The notes: generated from the sequence alone by a model not told the origin. A stretch of 64,000 nt of DNA from an uncultured Clostridium sp. (GCA_947073285.1 CAMTJT010000008.1:1-64000); one strand, 5' to 3'. Positions 27,807 through 37,492 are shown, counted from the stretch's first letter. Translations and numbers: made by a program.

Positions 27807-28814
27807 TTAAAATCCTGTAACAGGTAATTTTTTATTAGGTACTACTTGTGTTTCAATTATAGTTCCTTCTTCCTCTGGTTTTGAAGGCTTTTCTTCATCT
27901 GGCTTAGGATTTTGTACACTATCTACTATTTTTGTGTGAACTTGTTCTAAAGTATCAGTTACTAACTCACTATTATCTAAAATAATATAGGTTTCCCACT
28001 CTTCATTTAATGCATTTCCTTCTCTAACAGGGATTGTTTCGAATTCTGCTGTTATTTGAATTGTAAAGTTTATGTTTTCTTGGTCTGGCACTACCACTTT
28101 AAATTTCTCTCCATATGAAAAATTAGTTTTCACTTCATTTTGCTCATTTACTATCTTTAGATTATTTGTATTTTCTCCCTTAATAGTTACAGTGTAATTT
28201 TGAAATTTTAAATTACTAATTACTTTATAAGTTTTGTAATCTTGTTTTTCTTCTTTTTTCCACTCTATACTTTCATCATCAATAGTAAGCTCTGGCTTGT
28301 TATAAACATCAGTAGCATTATTGGATTTTAAGACTAAATTACGCAAATTGTTAAGAATATTTGGATATTGATTTTTATTTGTAACTGTAAAATCATTTAA
28401 ATTATATTGATAATACACATTTAAAATTGCTATTTGTGTAATAATATATGCCTCTTCTTCATTGCTACAACCTAACTCTTGAAAACTAACATTAGGATAT
28501 CCATAAAGTAATATTCTTCTTACTTTATTATTGTTTACAATTTTCTCTATTTTACTATAATAAGAAAGGCCTCCCGCTAAATATTGCTTTTCACGTTTTA
28601 AGTTATAAATTAGTTGCTTTTCTCCTGATTGTCTATTGCAAATAACAATTGGTATATCCAAAAGTTTACCTTGATAGTAAATTTCTTGATATTTTCCATC
28701 AGTTGAAAATATCACATTCTCTTCTTTACTGATAAATGCTTTACTAGAATTTGTAGCCAATAAAAGACAACTACAAATTATAACCATACTAATTATTTTG
28801 CTTATTTGTTTCAT
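27807..28814 (-). CDS. Secreted thioester-domain (TQXA) surface protein ending in a bare LPVTGF
   Basis: 335 aa with a signal peptide (IISMVIICSCLLLATNSSKA). The TQXA domain has the thioester Cys (about C59, IPIVICNRQ) and the partner Gln in ITQIAI (about Q127), so an internal thioester for covalent host attachment can form. Then come an immunoglobulin-like middle and a Pro/Glu-rich stalk (KPDEEKPSKPEEEG). The C-terminus is NKKLPVTGF followed directly by the stop: the sorting motif is present but the usual hydrophobic helix and basic tail are missing. It is last in the operon with the other TQXA protein and the sortase. Confidence 0.8.
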   Translation of the reverse strand: MKQISKIISMVIICSCLLLATNSSKAFISKEENVIFSTDGKYQEIYYQGKLLDIPIVICNRQSGEKQLIYNLKREKQYLAGGLSYYSKIEKIVNNNKVRRILLYGYPNVSFQELGCSNEEEAYIITQIAILNVYYQYNLNDFTVTNKNQYPNILNNLRNLVLKSNNATDVYNKPELTIDDESIEWKKEEKQDYKTYKVISNLKFQNYTVTIKGENTNNLKIVNEQNEVKTNFSYGEKFKVVVPDQENINFTIQITAEFETIPVREGNALNEEWETYIILDNSELVTDTLEQVHTKIVDSVQNPKPDEEKPSKPEEEGTIIETQVVPNKKLPVTGF

Positions 28815-28833
28815 ATTTTTTCCTACCTATCTT

Positions 28834-30111
28834 TTAAAATCCTGTTCTTGGCAGTTTTTTACTTACCTCAACTTCTTTTTGCGTTGGCTCTTCTGGTACT
28901 TCTTTTTCTCCTGGCTCTTCAAAATTATCTACTTTTATTACTATTTTTTCTTGTAAACCAATTTTGATTGGAATTAATTCACTATATCCATAATATCCTG
29001 TTGGTGCTTGTACTTCTTCTAAGTAATAATTACCTGGTAATATATATGGTAGCTCTATAATTCCTTCTTTATTGGTGGTAAGTTCTGTATAAAGTACTTG
29101 TTTGTTTTCATCTAATAAATGAAATATTGCTCCTTCTAAAGGCTTTTTTGTATCTCCATCTTGTTTTTGTATTTCTATTTTCGTTTTATTTTGTTCATAA
29201 GTTTGCTTATAAGTAATTTCTGCTATTTCATAGCTTCCACATGTTACTGCAAAGTTTTGCCAATCTGGATTTGGACTTTCTCCATAAAATACTGGCATGG
29301 TTTTTAAAGATGATTGAGCATGAATTGTAAATTCTCCTGCTTTTTCTAGATCTGTAATTGGAAGTAAAATTTTAAACTGTTCTGTACCTTTAAATTGTGT
29401 TTTTTCTTGGTTGTTGGTATCTGTTATTTTTAGTCTTGTGTTTTCATTTCCAGTAACAGAAATTTGATAGTTTTCATTTTTGGCAGAGGCAGTTACTTTG
29501 TATGTTTTGCTGACATAATTCTTGTCTTTGGCATCTACTTCCCATTTTTGATTTTCTTCTTTTATTTTTAAAGTAGCTGTAACTTTTGTGTCATCTGAGT
29601 TTCTTGCTGCTGTAATAATTTTTTTGATTGCTGCTATTGTTCTTTTACTAGCATTTTCTTCATGAAAAATAGTAAATTTGTCTAAATCATAATGATACAT
29701 AGCATCATATACTGCCATTTTAGTTGCTGCATAGGCTTCCCCTACATTGTTACACCCTAATTCTTCTGGTGTTTTAAATGGATAGCCATTTACAATTGCT
29801 CTCCAAACAGCTTGATTACTTAGCATTTGTTCAATTTTTACTGAATATTCATGATCTTGTGTTACTCCTTGCCTTCCTTTATTTAAACAGTATACAGGGT
29901 ATTCTACTCCATCTTTGGAATACACCGTTACTTCTACACCTATTCCAATTCCATCATATTTAAAAAGTACTACTTCTCCTTTAGAATATAAATCTGCTTT
30001 ATTTATTGGAAATATCGCTGCTTTTGTTTTTCCTCCTAAGATACTACTAAAACTAGTAATTAAAATCATTGTTATCATTAGTGTAAAAGTTATTTTTCTT
30101 AATTTCTTCAT
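28834..30111 (-). CDS. Secreted TQXA/Cna-B surface protein ending in a bare LPRTGF
   Basis: 425 aa with a signal peptide to about residue 32. The TQXA domain has Cys75 (YPVYCLNKG), but the Gln partner is replaced by Lys (A-T-K131-M-A instead of T-Q-x-A), so the canonical Cys-Gln thioester cannot form. A Cna-B/SpaA domain follows (IEIQKQDGDTKKPLEGAIFH to PTGYYGYSELIPIKI), with Lys and Glu positioned for an isopeptide bond. The protein stops right after SKKLPRTGF, with no membrane helix. The next gene starts 19 bases later, so no tail is hidden downstream. Confidence 0.8.
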   Translation of the reverse strand: MKKLRKITFTLMITMILITSFSSILGGKTKAAIFPINKADLYSKGEVVLFKYDGIGIGVEVTVYSKDGVEYPVYCLNKGRQGVTQDHEYSVKIEQMLSNQAVWRAIVNGYPFKTPEELGCNNVGEAYAATKMAVYDAMYHYDLDKFTIFHEENASKRTIAAIKKIITAARNSDDTKVTATLKIKEENQKWEVDAKDKNYVSKTYKVTASAKNENYQISVTGNENTRLKITDTNNQEKTQFKGTEQFKILLPITDLEKAGEFTIHAQSSLKTMPVFYGESPNPDWQNFAVTCGSYEIAEITYKQTYEQNKTKIEIQKQDGDTKKPLEGAIFHLLDENKQVLYTELTTNKEGIIELPYILPGNYYLEEVQAPTGYYGYSELIPIKIGLQEKIVIKVDNFEEPGEKEVPEEPTQKEVEVSKKLPRTGF

Positions 30112-30228
30112 TCTCTATTTCAGGTAGCTCTAACTTGCAATAATTTTTTATGCAAAATGTTAGAAGTTACCATCCTCCTTTTTTATTTTTTTGTTATTGC
30201 CATTTTCATTATATAAATTGCAATTCTC

Positions 30229-31002
30229 TTACATATTTTTAATTTCTACTGCTTGTACGCATCTTCTGTATTCTTTACGGTTTTCTTCACAAGTAATTAA
30301 TGTAATACGATTATCTTTTGTGTTTTCTAGGTAACTCCAATCGGTTTCTTTAATTACTTTATTGGTTTGTACCCTATAAACTTTTTTACCATTTGTAGTT
30401 TTATATATAATTTCATCTCCTATTTTTAAGTTTTTAATCTTTTGAAAAAAATTACATTGATAACCTCTATTATGTGCCGCTAATCCTACATTTCCATTCC
30501 ATTTACTAGTTTCTTCAAAATGCCCAACTGCTTGTAGCATTACACCTGCTGAAGTACCTTCTTTTATATGTGCATCTAAATTAATTTTGGGAATTTGAAT
30601 CCTCCATTTATTTTCTTTGTTTTCTTTCAAAACTTCTCTTTGTGTTTTACTTTCTTGTTTTGTTGTTTGCGTATTTTGCTTTTTTGTTTGCTCTTCTGAA
30701 TTATTTTCTTTTCTTTGAACTACCGAAACCAAATTATTTGAATTTAAATAAATACCTGAATTTTCAGTTTGAAAAACATTTGAATTTCTATTTTGCATTT
30801 CTAATAAAAAATTTGAGTTATCTTTTAAATACTGATTTTCATTACTTTGAGGTTGGCTTGCTATACTTTTAGAATAAATTTGTTTTGAAAAAAACATGTT
30901 ATTTGATAAGTTTGGTAAGCACCATAAATGAAATATGATAAAAATAATTAGTGTTAAACATGCAGTAATTAGGCTAACATTTTTTCTAGTATAAGTAATC
31001 AC
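30229..31002 (-). CDS. Sortase
   Basis: 257 aa. An N-terminal membrane helix (LITACLTLIIFIIFHLWC) is followed by a variable stalk rich in Gln/Lys and a C-terminal sortase domain with the catalytic His in GLAAHNRG, the Cys in RITLITCEENR and an Arg in EYRRCVQ. It cuts at LPxTG and joins the protein to cell-wall or pilus acceptors. It is the first gene of an operon with two LPxTG substrates. The promoter upstream carries a probable Spo0A box. The class (A or D type) is not decided here. Confidence 0.85.
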   Translation of the reverse strand: MITYTRKNVSLITACLTLIIFIIFHLWCLPNLSNNMFFSKQIYSKSIASQPQSNENQYLKDNSNFLLEMQNRNSNVFQTENSGIYLNSNNLVSVVQRKENNSEEQTKKQNTQTTKQESKTQREVLKENKENKWRIQIPKINLDAHIKEGTSAGVMLQAVGHFEETSKWNGNVGLAAHNRGYQCNFFQKIKNLKIGDEIIYKTTNGKKVYRVQTNKVIKETDWSYLENTKDNRITLITCEENRKEYRRCVQAVEIKNM

Positions 31003-31116
31003 ATATACTACACCTGCCTTTTTATATAAATTGTTTTTTGAAATTTTAACGAAAAAATAATTTTCTTTGAAAAAATTTTTTTGATTTAAAAAAATTGCAA
31101 TTTTCTAACTTGTTTT

Positions 31117-31145
31117 ATATTACACCCTTTTTTAGATTTTGTAAA
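31117..31145 (-). promoter_or_regulatory. Promoter of the sortase operon
   Basis: On the minus strand TTTACA, 17 bases, TAATAT, about 115 bases upstream of the sortase start. The region between is AT-rich leader with nothing else recognised. Confidence 0.5.
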
Positions 31146-31164
31146 GAATTTTCGATTGACAAAA

Positions 31165-31171
31165 TTCGACA
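31165..31171 (-). promoter_or_regulatory. Spo0A box upstream of the sortase operon
   Basis: TGTCGAA (minus strand), exactly the core 0A-box, 19 bases upstream of the predicted -35. This position fits activation or repression by Spo0A-P. The box is rare in this AT-rich window; the only other copy noticed is at 63983. Confidence 0.5.
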
Positions 31172-31205
31172 TTTTTACAATTGTACCATCTATAATTAGT
31201 AACTA

Positions 31206-31320
31206 AAAAGACCTCATAATAGGTTTTGTAGTTTTTAAATTTTAACTAATCTAACCTTATTCTTTAAGCATTCTAACTGACAAAACCTTTTAGAATGCCA
31301 AGCATATTATGAGATCTTTT
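31206..31320. repeat. Nested inverted-repeat element, about 115 bp
   Basis: Outer arms AAAAGACCTCATAATA and TATTATGAGATCTTTT (one mismatch in 16), then a second pair GGTTTTGT/ACAAAACC and a third hairpin CATTCTAA/TTAGAATG. T-runs follow both ends. It lies between the histidine kinase stop and the sortase promoter, so it can terminate the kinase transcript. The three nested arms are more than a simple terminator and could be a MITE or a structured RNA. Confidence 0.6.
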
Positions 31321-31359
31321 ATATATTAAAAATAATTGTGAATGAGAACAAACTCTTTA

Positions 31360-32862
31360 TTATTTCTCTTTTAAATTTATATCAAAATAAAATTCTACAC
31401 CATTTTCCTTATTTTCTACTCCATACTCATTTTGATAATTGGTTTGTATTGCTTTTACTAAAGAAAGTCCTATTCCACTTCCTCCATCCGAACGATTTCT
31501 AGAACTATCTATTTTGTAGAATCTTCCCCAAATTCTGTCAATATTTTCGCTTTCTATTTTTTCCCCTGTATTAAGTACAAATACTCTTGCTTTTTCTTCT
31601 TTTTCTTCTATGGTTATTTTTATTTGTTTTTTGCCATCTACTTGTTTTGCATGTTTAATAGCATTTGTAAAGTAGTTTGTTACTATTTGTTCAATGTAAA
31701 AATCATCTGCAAATACATAAATAGGCTTATTTCTTTCAAATATGACTTCTATTTGATTTTCTTCTAACATTACATCACATTTTCTAATTACTTCTCTAAT
31801 TAGTTCTACTAAATCGAATTTTTTATCATTAAATTCTCTTTTTCCATATTCTAATTTCATTAGTTCTAATAATTGTTTTACTAATTTATCCATTTTGTTA
31901 GACTCATCTAAAATAACTTCTGCATAAAACTTTTTTGATTCTTCATCTGTATTAACATTTTCTACTAAACCTTCTGCATAACCTTGTATTAGTGCAATTG
32001 GTGTTTTTAGTTCATGAGATACATCTGAAATAAATTGTTTTCTCATTTCATCTATTTTTGATTTTTCTTCAATGTCTTTTTCTAGTTCTCTGTTATTTTC
32101 TCTTAGTTGTCTAATTGTAGTTTCTAGTTTGTCTGACATTGTATTAATGTTTTTTCCTAATTCATTTATTTCATCATCTGAATCTGTAATACGATATTTT
32201 TTGCTAAAATCTAATTTTGCCATTTGATTGGTAATTTCATTTAACTGCAAAATTGGATCTGTAAATTTTCTAGAAATAAGTGATGCTGCAAAAGAAGATA
32301 CTACAATAGTTAGTAAACCTATTAATACTAATGCTTCATTAGAAATTCTAACACTTTCTTCTATTGGTGCAACTGGTATTCTAATATATAAGCTATAATC
32401 ATTCACTAAATTTCCTGTTAATAATATGTAATTTAAGTTTGTTGTACTGTCTGCTACTTTTCTAATTTCCATGTTTTCGTCTTTATAAATAAGATTGGTC
32501 TTAGCTAAATTTTCTTGCATTTTAGTAATATCTGTAATTCTATTTAAGTTATCTAAAAAGTCTTTGTCTGTTGAAAATAGAATCAGGTTTGTATCTGTTT
32601 TTATTAATATATCAAAATTATTACGATAAGCTATTTTTTTAAGTTCACTTTCTAAATTATACTCTAAACTAGGAGTTGTATAATATTGATTTATTTTACG
32701 ATAAACTTCTTTAATCGTTTTAGTTTTACTATACATATAGAAGTTTTCTAGTACTAAACTATTAATAATTACTAAACATACTACTAAAAACATAATAACA
32801 ATACAAAGTGTTATAAATAGCCTAACTCTTACTGATTTTAGTTTTTCTTTTATTTTTTCCAT
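31360..32862 (-). CDS. Two-component sensor histidine kinase
   Basis: 500 aa. Two membrane helices (about 13-35 and 177-197) flank an extracellular sensor domain. HAMP follows, then the dimerisation helix with the phospho-accepting His in FISDVSHELKTPIALIQGYA, and an HATPase domain with VTNYFTNAIKHAK and GGSGIGLSLVKAI. It is downstream of and co-directional with the response regulator gene (gap 141 bases). The signal is unknown. Its closeness to the sortase operon suggests envelope sensing, but the nested repeat between them argues for separate transcripts. Confidence 0.9.
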   Translation of the reverse strand: MEKIKEKLKSVRVRLFITLCIVIMFLVVCLVIINSLVLENFYMYSKTKTIKEVYRKINQYYTTPSLEYNLESELKKIAYRNNFDILIKTDTNLILFSTDKDFLDNLNRITDITKMQENLAKTNLIYKDENMEIRKVADSTTNLNYILLTGNLVNDYSLYIRIPVAPIEESVRISNEALVLIGLLTIVVSSFAASLISRKFTDPILQLNEITNQMAKLDFSKKYRITDSDDEINELGKNINTMSDKLETTIRQLRENNRELEKDIEEKSKIDEMRKQFISDVSHELKTPIALIQGYAEGLVENVNTDEESKKFYAEVILDESNKMDKLVKQLLELMKLEYGKREFNDKKFDLVELIREVIRKCDVMLEENQIEVIFERNKPIYVFADDFYIEQIVTNYFTNAIKHAKQVDGKKQIKITIEEKEEKARVFVLNTGEKIESENIDRIWGRFYKIDSSRNRSDGGSGIGLSLVKAIQTNYQNEYGVENKENGVEFYFDINLKEK

Positions 32863-33003
32863 TTCCTTTTTCGCTTATTTCCCCCTTTTAATTTATTCTT
32901 TTTTGCCTAGTTTTTTCTTCTTTCCTTAAGATATTTTATCTCTATATTATTATTTCTTGTTTTATTAACATATTTTATGTGTATATATTGTTTGCTTTCT
33001 CTT

Positions 33004-33681
33004 CTATTTTATTTCAAATTTATAACCTACACCTCTCATGGTTTCTATGTATTTACCTTTTTTGCCTAATTTATGTCTTATTTTTTTAATATGACTATCA
33101 ATGGTTCTTGAATCTCCATAATAATCATAATTCCACACATTATTTAATATTTTATCTCTAGAAAGTGCTATTCCACTATTATCCACTAAATATTTTAATA
33201 ATTCATATTCTCTAAGGCTCATTTCTATTTGCTTTCCATCTACTTTTACTGTACGGCCTTCTGGATCTATTGTAATTCCTCCATAATCTTTCATTTGTAC
33301 TTTTTCGCCCATGGTTCTTTTTAAAATAGCCTCTACTCTTGCTACTAATATTTTGGGACTAAATGGTTTACTAATATATTCATCTACTCCCAATTCAAAT
33401 CCAAAAAGTTCATCTTGTTCTTCTCCTCGTGCTGTGAGCATCATAATAGGCACTTTAGAGGTTTGCCTAATTTGACGAAGTACAGACCAGCCATCTAATT
33501 TTGGCATCATAACATCTAATAAAATTAGGCTTATTTTATTGCTATTTTCCTCAAATACTTTTAACGCCTCTTCCCCATCTCCTGCTTCTAAAATATGGTA
33601 TCCTTTTTGCATTAAAAAGTCTTTAATTAATTTTCTCATTCTTGATTCATCATCTACTACTAATATGGTAATATCATTCAT
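33004..33681 (-). CDS. OmpR/PhoB-type response regulator
   Basis: 225 aa. The receiver domain has DDESRMRKLI, the phospho-acceptor Asp in LILLDVMMPKLDGW and the switch Lys in YISKPFSP. The C-terminal winged helix has MSLREYELLKYLV and DSRTIDSHIKKIRHKLGKKG. Full length for the family. It is first in a two-gene unit with the kinase at 31360. Targets cannot be read from the sequence; the sortase operon next door is a candidate. Confidence 0.9.
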   Translation of the reverse strand: MNDITILVVDDESRMRKLIKDFLMQKGYHILEAGDGEEALKVFEENSNKISLILLDVMMPKLDGWSVLRQIRQTSKVPIMMLTARGEEQDELFGFELGVDEYISKPFSPKILVARVEAILKRTMGEKVQMKDYGGITIDPEGRTVKVDGKQIEMSLREYELLKYLVDNSGIALSRDKILNNVWNYDYYGDSRTIDSHIKKIRHKLGKKGKYIETMRGVGYKFEIK

Positions 33682-33819
33682 GTTTTTATGCCTTTCTTTT
33701 TGTATTTCTATTTAGGTTTTTGGTACTACCTATAAACCTTTTTTTCATTATACATTATACTTGTTCTTTATGTCTAGAGTGTGAACAAATACAGGATAAA
33801 AATTGAACAAATCTAAATT

Positions 33820-34824
33820 TTAAACAATATATTTTATCTCATTATTTGGAAAATACTTTTTCATAAGATCTCTTAAAAAAATTTCTGCCTCTTGCCTTAC
33901 TTCTTTATTATATGTGTATTTTCCTTTTCCTCTTCCTGTCATAATATTAGGATTATACAAATTTAGTAAGCTTGGAAAAGCCTGTTCATTTATCATACGA
34001 TGTACATAGCTATAAGTCATAAAAATGATTTCAAAAAACACTGTTTTTTTAGCCTCATTGCTTAAATTTTCTGCTAAATATTGTATCAACTCTTTATATT
34101 GTTCTCTCCAATCTTTCACTAAAATCACTGGTGCTATTAAAATACCAACTGGATAACCTGCTTGTTTTAACTTATTAATGGCTTGCACCCTATTTTCTAA
34201 AGGTGATGTACCAATTTCAATAGTTCGAATAATTTCCTTTGGATTTACACTCATACGAATAATTACTTTGCCTTGATGGTCTAATGGTAAAATGGAATCT
34301 ACCATATCAAATTTAGTAGGTAAGGTTAATTTGCCTTTTGGTTCATTTTTTAAATTTTCTATGGTCCAATTTAAATTTCCTGTTATAGTATTTTCTAAAA
34401 TTAAATCACTATTACTCCCTATCTCAAAAACTAATTCTTTTTCTGTTTGACTTGCTACTTTTTTTATTTTGTCTAACATTTGCTCTCTATTCACAAATAG
34501 CCTTAAATAGGCACATTTATTATAGTTGCATACTAAATAACAGTATAAGCACATAGCAATACATCCTGATGAAGTATATGGTACTAAAAAATCAGAGGTT
34601 TTATGGTTTGGTTGAAATTTATGTGTTTTTCTAATACCTATTATTAAATTTTGTTTCATATTTGGAAATTCACTATTTTGCTTTTTTCTCATTTCTTCTA
34701 TATTGTTATGATTTTCAATTTCTATACAAGGAATATTTTTTTGTCTATATTGTGTTAATAATTGTTTGCCTAATTCGTAATTTTCACTTTCTTTTTCATA
34801 ATAAATAGCTTTAGGTAAGAACAT
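33820..34824 (-). CDS. splB: Spore photoproduct lyase
   Basis: 334 aa radical-SAM enzyme with the cluster motif GCIAMCLYCYL (C-x3-C-x2-C) inside VPYTSSGC, then MSVNPKEIIRTIEIGTSPLE and GYPVGILIAPVILVKDW, as in SplB. It repairs the spore photoproduct (5-thyminyl-5,6-dihydrothymine) in DNA during germination with SAM and an [4Fe-4S] cluster. The length is usual. A separate splA is not next to it. It follows mscS in the same direction with a 48-base gap. Confidence 0.85.
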   Translation of the reverse strand: MFLPKAIYYEKESENYELGKQLLTQYRQKNIPCIEIENHNNIEEMRKKQNSEFPNMKQNLIIGIRKTHKFQPNHKTSDFLVPYTSSGCIAMCLYCYLVCNYNKCAYLRLFVNREQMLDKIKKVASQTEKELVFEIGSNSDLILENTITGNLNWTIENLKNEPKGKLTLPTKFDMVDSILPLDHQGKVIIRMSVNPKEIIRTIEIGTSPLENRVQAINKLKQAGYPVGILIAPVILVKDWREQYKELIQYLAENLSNEAKKTVFFEIIFMTYSYVHRMINEQAFPSLLNLYNPNIMTGRGKGKYTYNKEVRQEAEIFLRDLMKKYFPNNEIKYIV

Positions 34825-34872
34825 AATTAGATTTCTCCTTTTCTAATTACATTCTTACCTAAATTTTGTTTT

Positions 34873-35949
34873 TTATTCTTTCTTATTATTACTTTCTAAA
34901 ACATAAATATCTCTAGTAGGGTTTGAAAGTCTAATTCCTTCTGATTCTAAAATATTTAAAATCGCCTCATTAATTTGTGTTCTAAAAGTCAAATAATTGG
35001 CATAAACCGTAATATTTGTATACATCGCAACTATAATATTAATTCCATCTTCTAAAATGCTATTGCATTCTACTATTATATTTTCTTGTAAAATATCTTT
35101 ATTATGGCTTAGTACAAATTTTGTTCTATTAATAATTGTTTCTACTGTATTTGAGTTTGTTTGTAATGGTAATTTGATATTAAAACAATATCTTCTTTTT
35201 TCCATTTTAGCATAATTGACCACTGCTTCTTCTGTTAGTTTTGCATTTGGAATTGCAACAATTGTATCTTCTGTAGTTTTTATTTTCGTACTTCTAAAAG
35301 TAATATCAACTACTGTTCCTTCATATTCTTTGGTTTGTATCCAATCTCCTACTACAAATGGTTTATCTAATAAAATAGAGGCTCCTGCAAGTAAGCTTTT
35401 GGCAATGTCTTGTGCAGCTAAGGCAATTACAACACTTCCTAGCCCTAATCCTGCAATTAATCCATTTAAATCATACCATCTTGAAATAATTAGAATTCCT
35501 GCTATTATATAAATAATTGCTTTTGCTATTTTCCCTGTAAAATTGGCTAGGTTTTGGTTTCCACCAAGACGACTGCTTTTGCCTACTTTTTGCATTAGTA
35601 ATGAATTAGGTGCAAAAATATTAGTTAGCCCTTTTGCTATAATACAAATCACTGCAATTTCAATAAAGTGATATACAAATTCCATTACATTTTTAGGTAA
35701 GTCTAAAATATATAATCCTAAATAAATGCCAAGTACAATAATAGCAGCTTTTACAGGATAGTAGAAGGCATTTGCTTTTACTTTTTTCTTATCTTTTTCT
35801 TTCCATTTGAAAATTTTGATAATAAAGTATGCCAAACTTGAACTTAACAGGCAAAACACACCTATGATAATAATTGCAATTGCAATATCAATTAACTTTT
35901 CTTGTGTAATATTTTTAAAGAAATCTATCATTTCGTTAATTTGTTTCAC
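34873..35949 (-). CDS. Small-conductance mechanosensitive channel (MscS family)
   Basis: 358 aa. Several membrane helices come first. The pore helix region is LNGLIAGLGLGSVVIALAAQ DIAKSLLAGASILLDKPF, rich in Gly/Ala as in MscS TM3. The beta domain follows (VGDWIQTKEYEGTVVDITFR, STKIKTTEDTIVAIPNAKL) and a cytoplasmic vestibule. It releases solutes on osmotic downshock. The gene overlaps the end of the PAP2 gene by 14 bases, so it is in an operon trmB-PAP2-mscS. Confidence 0.85.
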   Translation of the reverse strand: MKQINEMIDFFKNITQEKLIDIAIAIIIIGVFCLLSSSLAYFIIKIFKWKEKDKKKVKANAFYYPVKAAIIVLGIYLGLYILDLPKNVMEFVYHFIEIAVICIIAKGLTNIFAPNSLLMQKVGKSSRLGGNQNLANFTGKIAKAIIYIIAGILIISRWYDLNGLIAGLGLGSVVIALAAQDIAKSLLAGASILLDKPFVVGDWIQTKEYEGTVVDITFRSTKIKTTEDTIVAIPNAKLTEEAVVNYAKMEKRRYCFNIKLPLQTNSNTVETIINRTKFVLSHNKDILQENIIVECNSILEDGINIIVAMYTNITVYANYLTFRTQINEAILNILESEGIRLSNPTRDIYVLESNNKKE

Positions 35950-36568
35950 CTTCTCTTCCTCCTTTCATTAAATGCGTAAATCCTATAAGATATGCCACTG
36001 AAAAACAAAATCCTGCTATTACATCACTTGCATAATGTACTCCTAAATAAATTCTACTAGTTCCAATTCCTATAATTAGTACTGCTAATAAAATACACAA
36101 TGCCCATTTTAACGTTGGTTTTTTTACATTTTTCCATATCCAATAAGCAATTAGTCCATAAAATGCCATACTTACCATAGAATGCCCTGATGGAAAGCTA
36201 TAGCCTGTTTCTTGTATTAACCTATATTCTTCTGGTCTTGGTCTTTCAAAAATGAATTTTAGTAATTGGTTTAAAACAGTAATTATAAGTAAATTAATGG
36301 TCATATATTTTGCCTGTTTTTTATACCCTATACAAAGGGTAGCAAAAACAATAGAAAGTATGGTAACTCCTGAGCCTAAAATAGTAAATAGTTTCATAAC
36401 TATTGTTACTGGTTCTGTCATAATTTTGCCTATATTGGTATATATTATTTCATCAAATTGTGTTTTTTGTGCCATGAATATATACTGAATTAAATACCCT
36501 AAAACTGCAATACTAAGCACAAATAATATCCATCTTAGCTTTTTTCGGTTTGTTTTTTCGCAATACAT
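35936..36568 (-). CDS. PAP2-family membrane phosphatase
   Basis: 210 aa with about five to six membrane helices and the acid-phosphatase signature: KFIFERPRP (motif 1), GYSFPSGHSM (motif 2) and SRIYLGVHYASDVIAG (motif 3). It probably removes phosphate from undecaprenyl pyrophosphate or phosphatidate at the outer face of the membrane. It overlaps trmB upstream by 34 bases and mscS downstream by 14. Confidence 0.85.
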   Translation of the reverse strand: MYCEKTNRKKLRWILFVLSIAVLGYLIQYIFMAQKTQFDEIIYTNIGKIMTEPVTIVMKLFTILGSGVTILSIVFATLCIGYKKQAKYMTINLLIITVLNQLLKFIFERPRPEEYRLIQETGYSFPSGHSMVSMAFYGLIAYWIWKNVKKPTLKWALCILLAVLIIGIGTSRIYLGVHYASDVIAGFCFSVAYLIGFTHLMKGGREGETN

Positions 36569-37210
36569 GCTTTTATTTTTATCCCTTCTTCACTAAACAT
36601 TTTTTCATGTTCAGTTTCTATATTTTCCCAAAAGTCTGATTCAGCTTTTAAATCTCTAGTTAGTTTTTCTATTGTAAAACCCATTTCTTTAAAATAGCCA
36701 AGGCTTTCTTCAAATAAGTTGTCATCATCTGTTTTAAAATAAATTGTTCCTTCTGGTTTTAAAAATTCTTTGTAATGTTCTAATTGCCTTGTATAAGTTA
36801 GCCTTTTTTTATGATGTTTTCCTCGTGGCCACGGATTACAAAAATTAATATAAATGCCATCTACCTTATCTTGCTTATTTAAAATTAGCAAAATTCGCTC
36901 TATATCAAAACGAGTAAGTAATACATTATTTATTTCTCTTTTTTCCTTCTCATATACTTCTTCTATTTTTCTTTTGGCAAGCCCTAACATTGGGTCTACT
37001 AAATCTATTGCTAAATAATTATTTTCTGGGTGTTTTACAGCTTTATTGGCAATAAAACTTCCTTTGCCACAACCGTAGTTCTACAAAAAATGGTGCTTTT
37101 TCATTTTCAAATTCTTGCTTCCATTTTCCTATTAATTCTTCTGGGTGTTCCCTATAAAATGGGCTTTCTTCTAGCTCTTTTCTAGCCCATGGCTTGTACC
37201 TAATACGCAT
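36535..37210 (-). CDS. trmB: tRNA (guanine-N7)-methyltransferase, +1 frameshift at a CGG codon
   Basis: Combined product of about 224 aa. The start (MRIRYKPWARKELEESPFY) follows AAGGAAG. At GTA GAA CTA CGG TTG the C at 37075 must be skipped to give GCGKGSFIANKA, the SAM-binding motif VELGCGKG. The rest has VDPMLGLAKRK, INFCNPWPRGKHHKKRL and YFKTDDDNLFEESL, as in TrmB. Without the shift the SAM site is destroyed and translation ends seven codons later. It makes m7G46 in tRNA. First gene of the trmB-PAP2-mscS group. Confidence 0.85.
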
Positions 37211-37492
37211 ATTCTTCTTCCTTTTTGCTTTTATTTTCGACTTTATTTTATCATAGGTTATTACTTTATACAAGAAATAACCCTTAAGTTTTTTCTTAAT
37301 TAATTTGGCTTTCTAACTACTTCATTTTTATATAAAATTTTCTTCAAATTGCCACTTTTTCTTTACGAGTTAATAGTTTAATCTAAATACTATATATTTT
37401 CTGATTTTCTAATTAAATTTCCCACTTTCATTGCTATTTTCCTTTTATTGGTATAAAATGTAAAAAATAAAATAATTGTGCAAGGAGAAACT

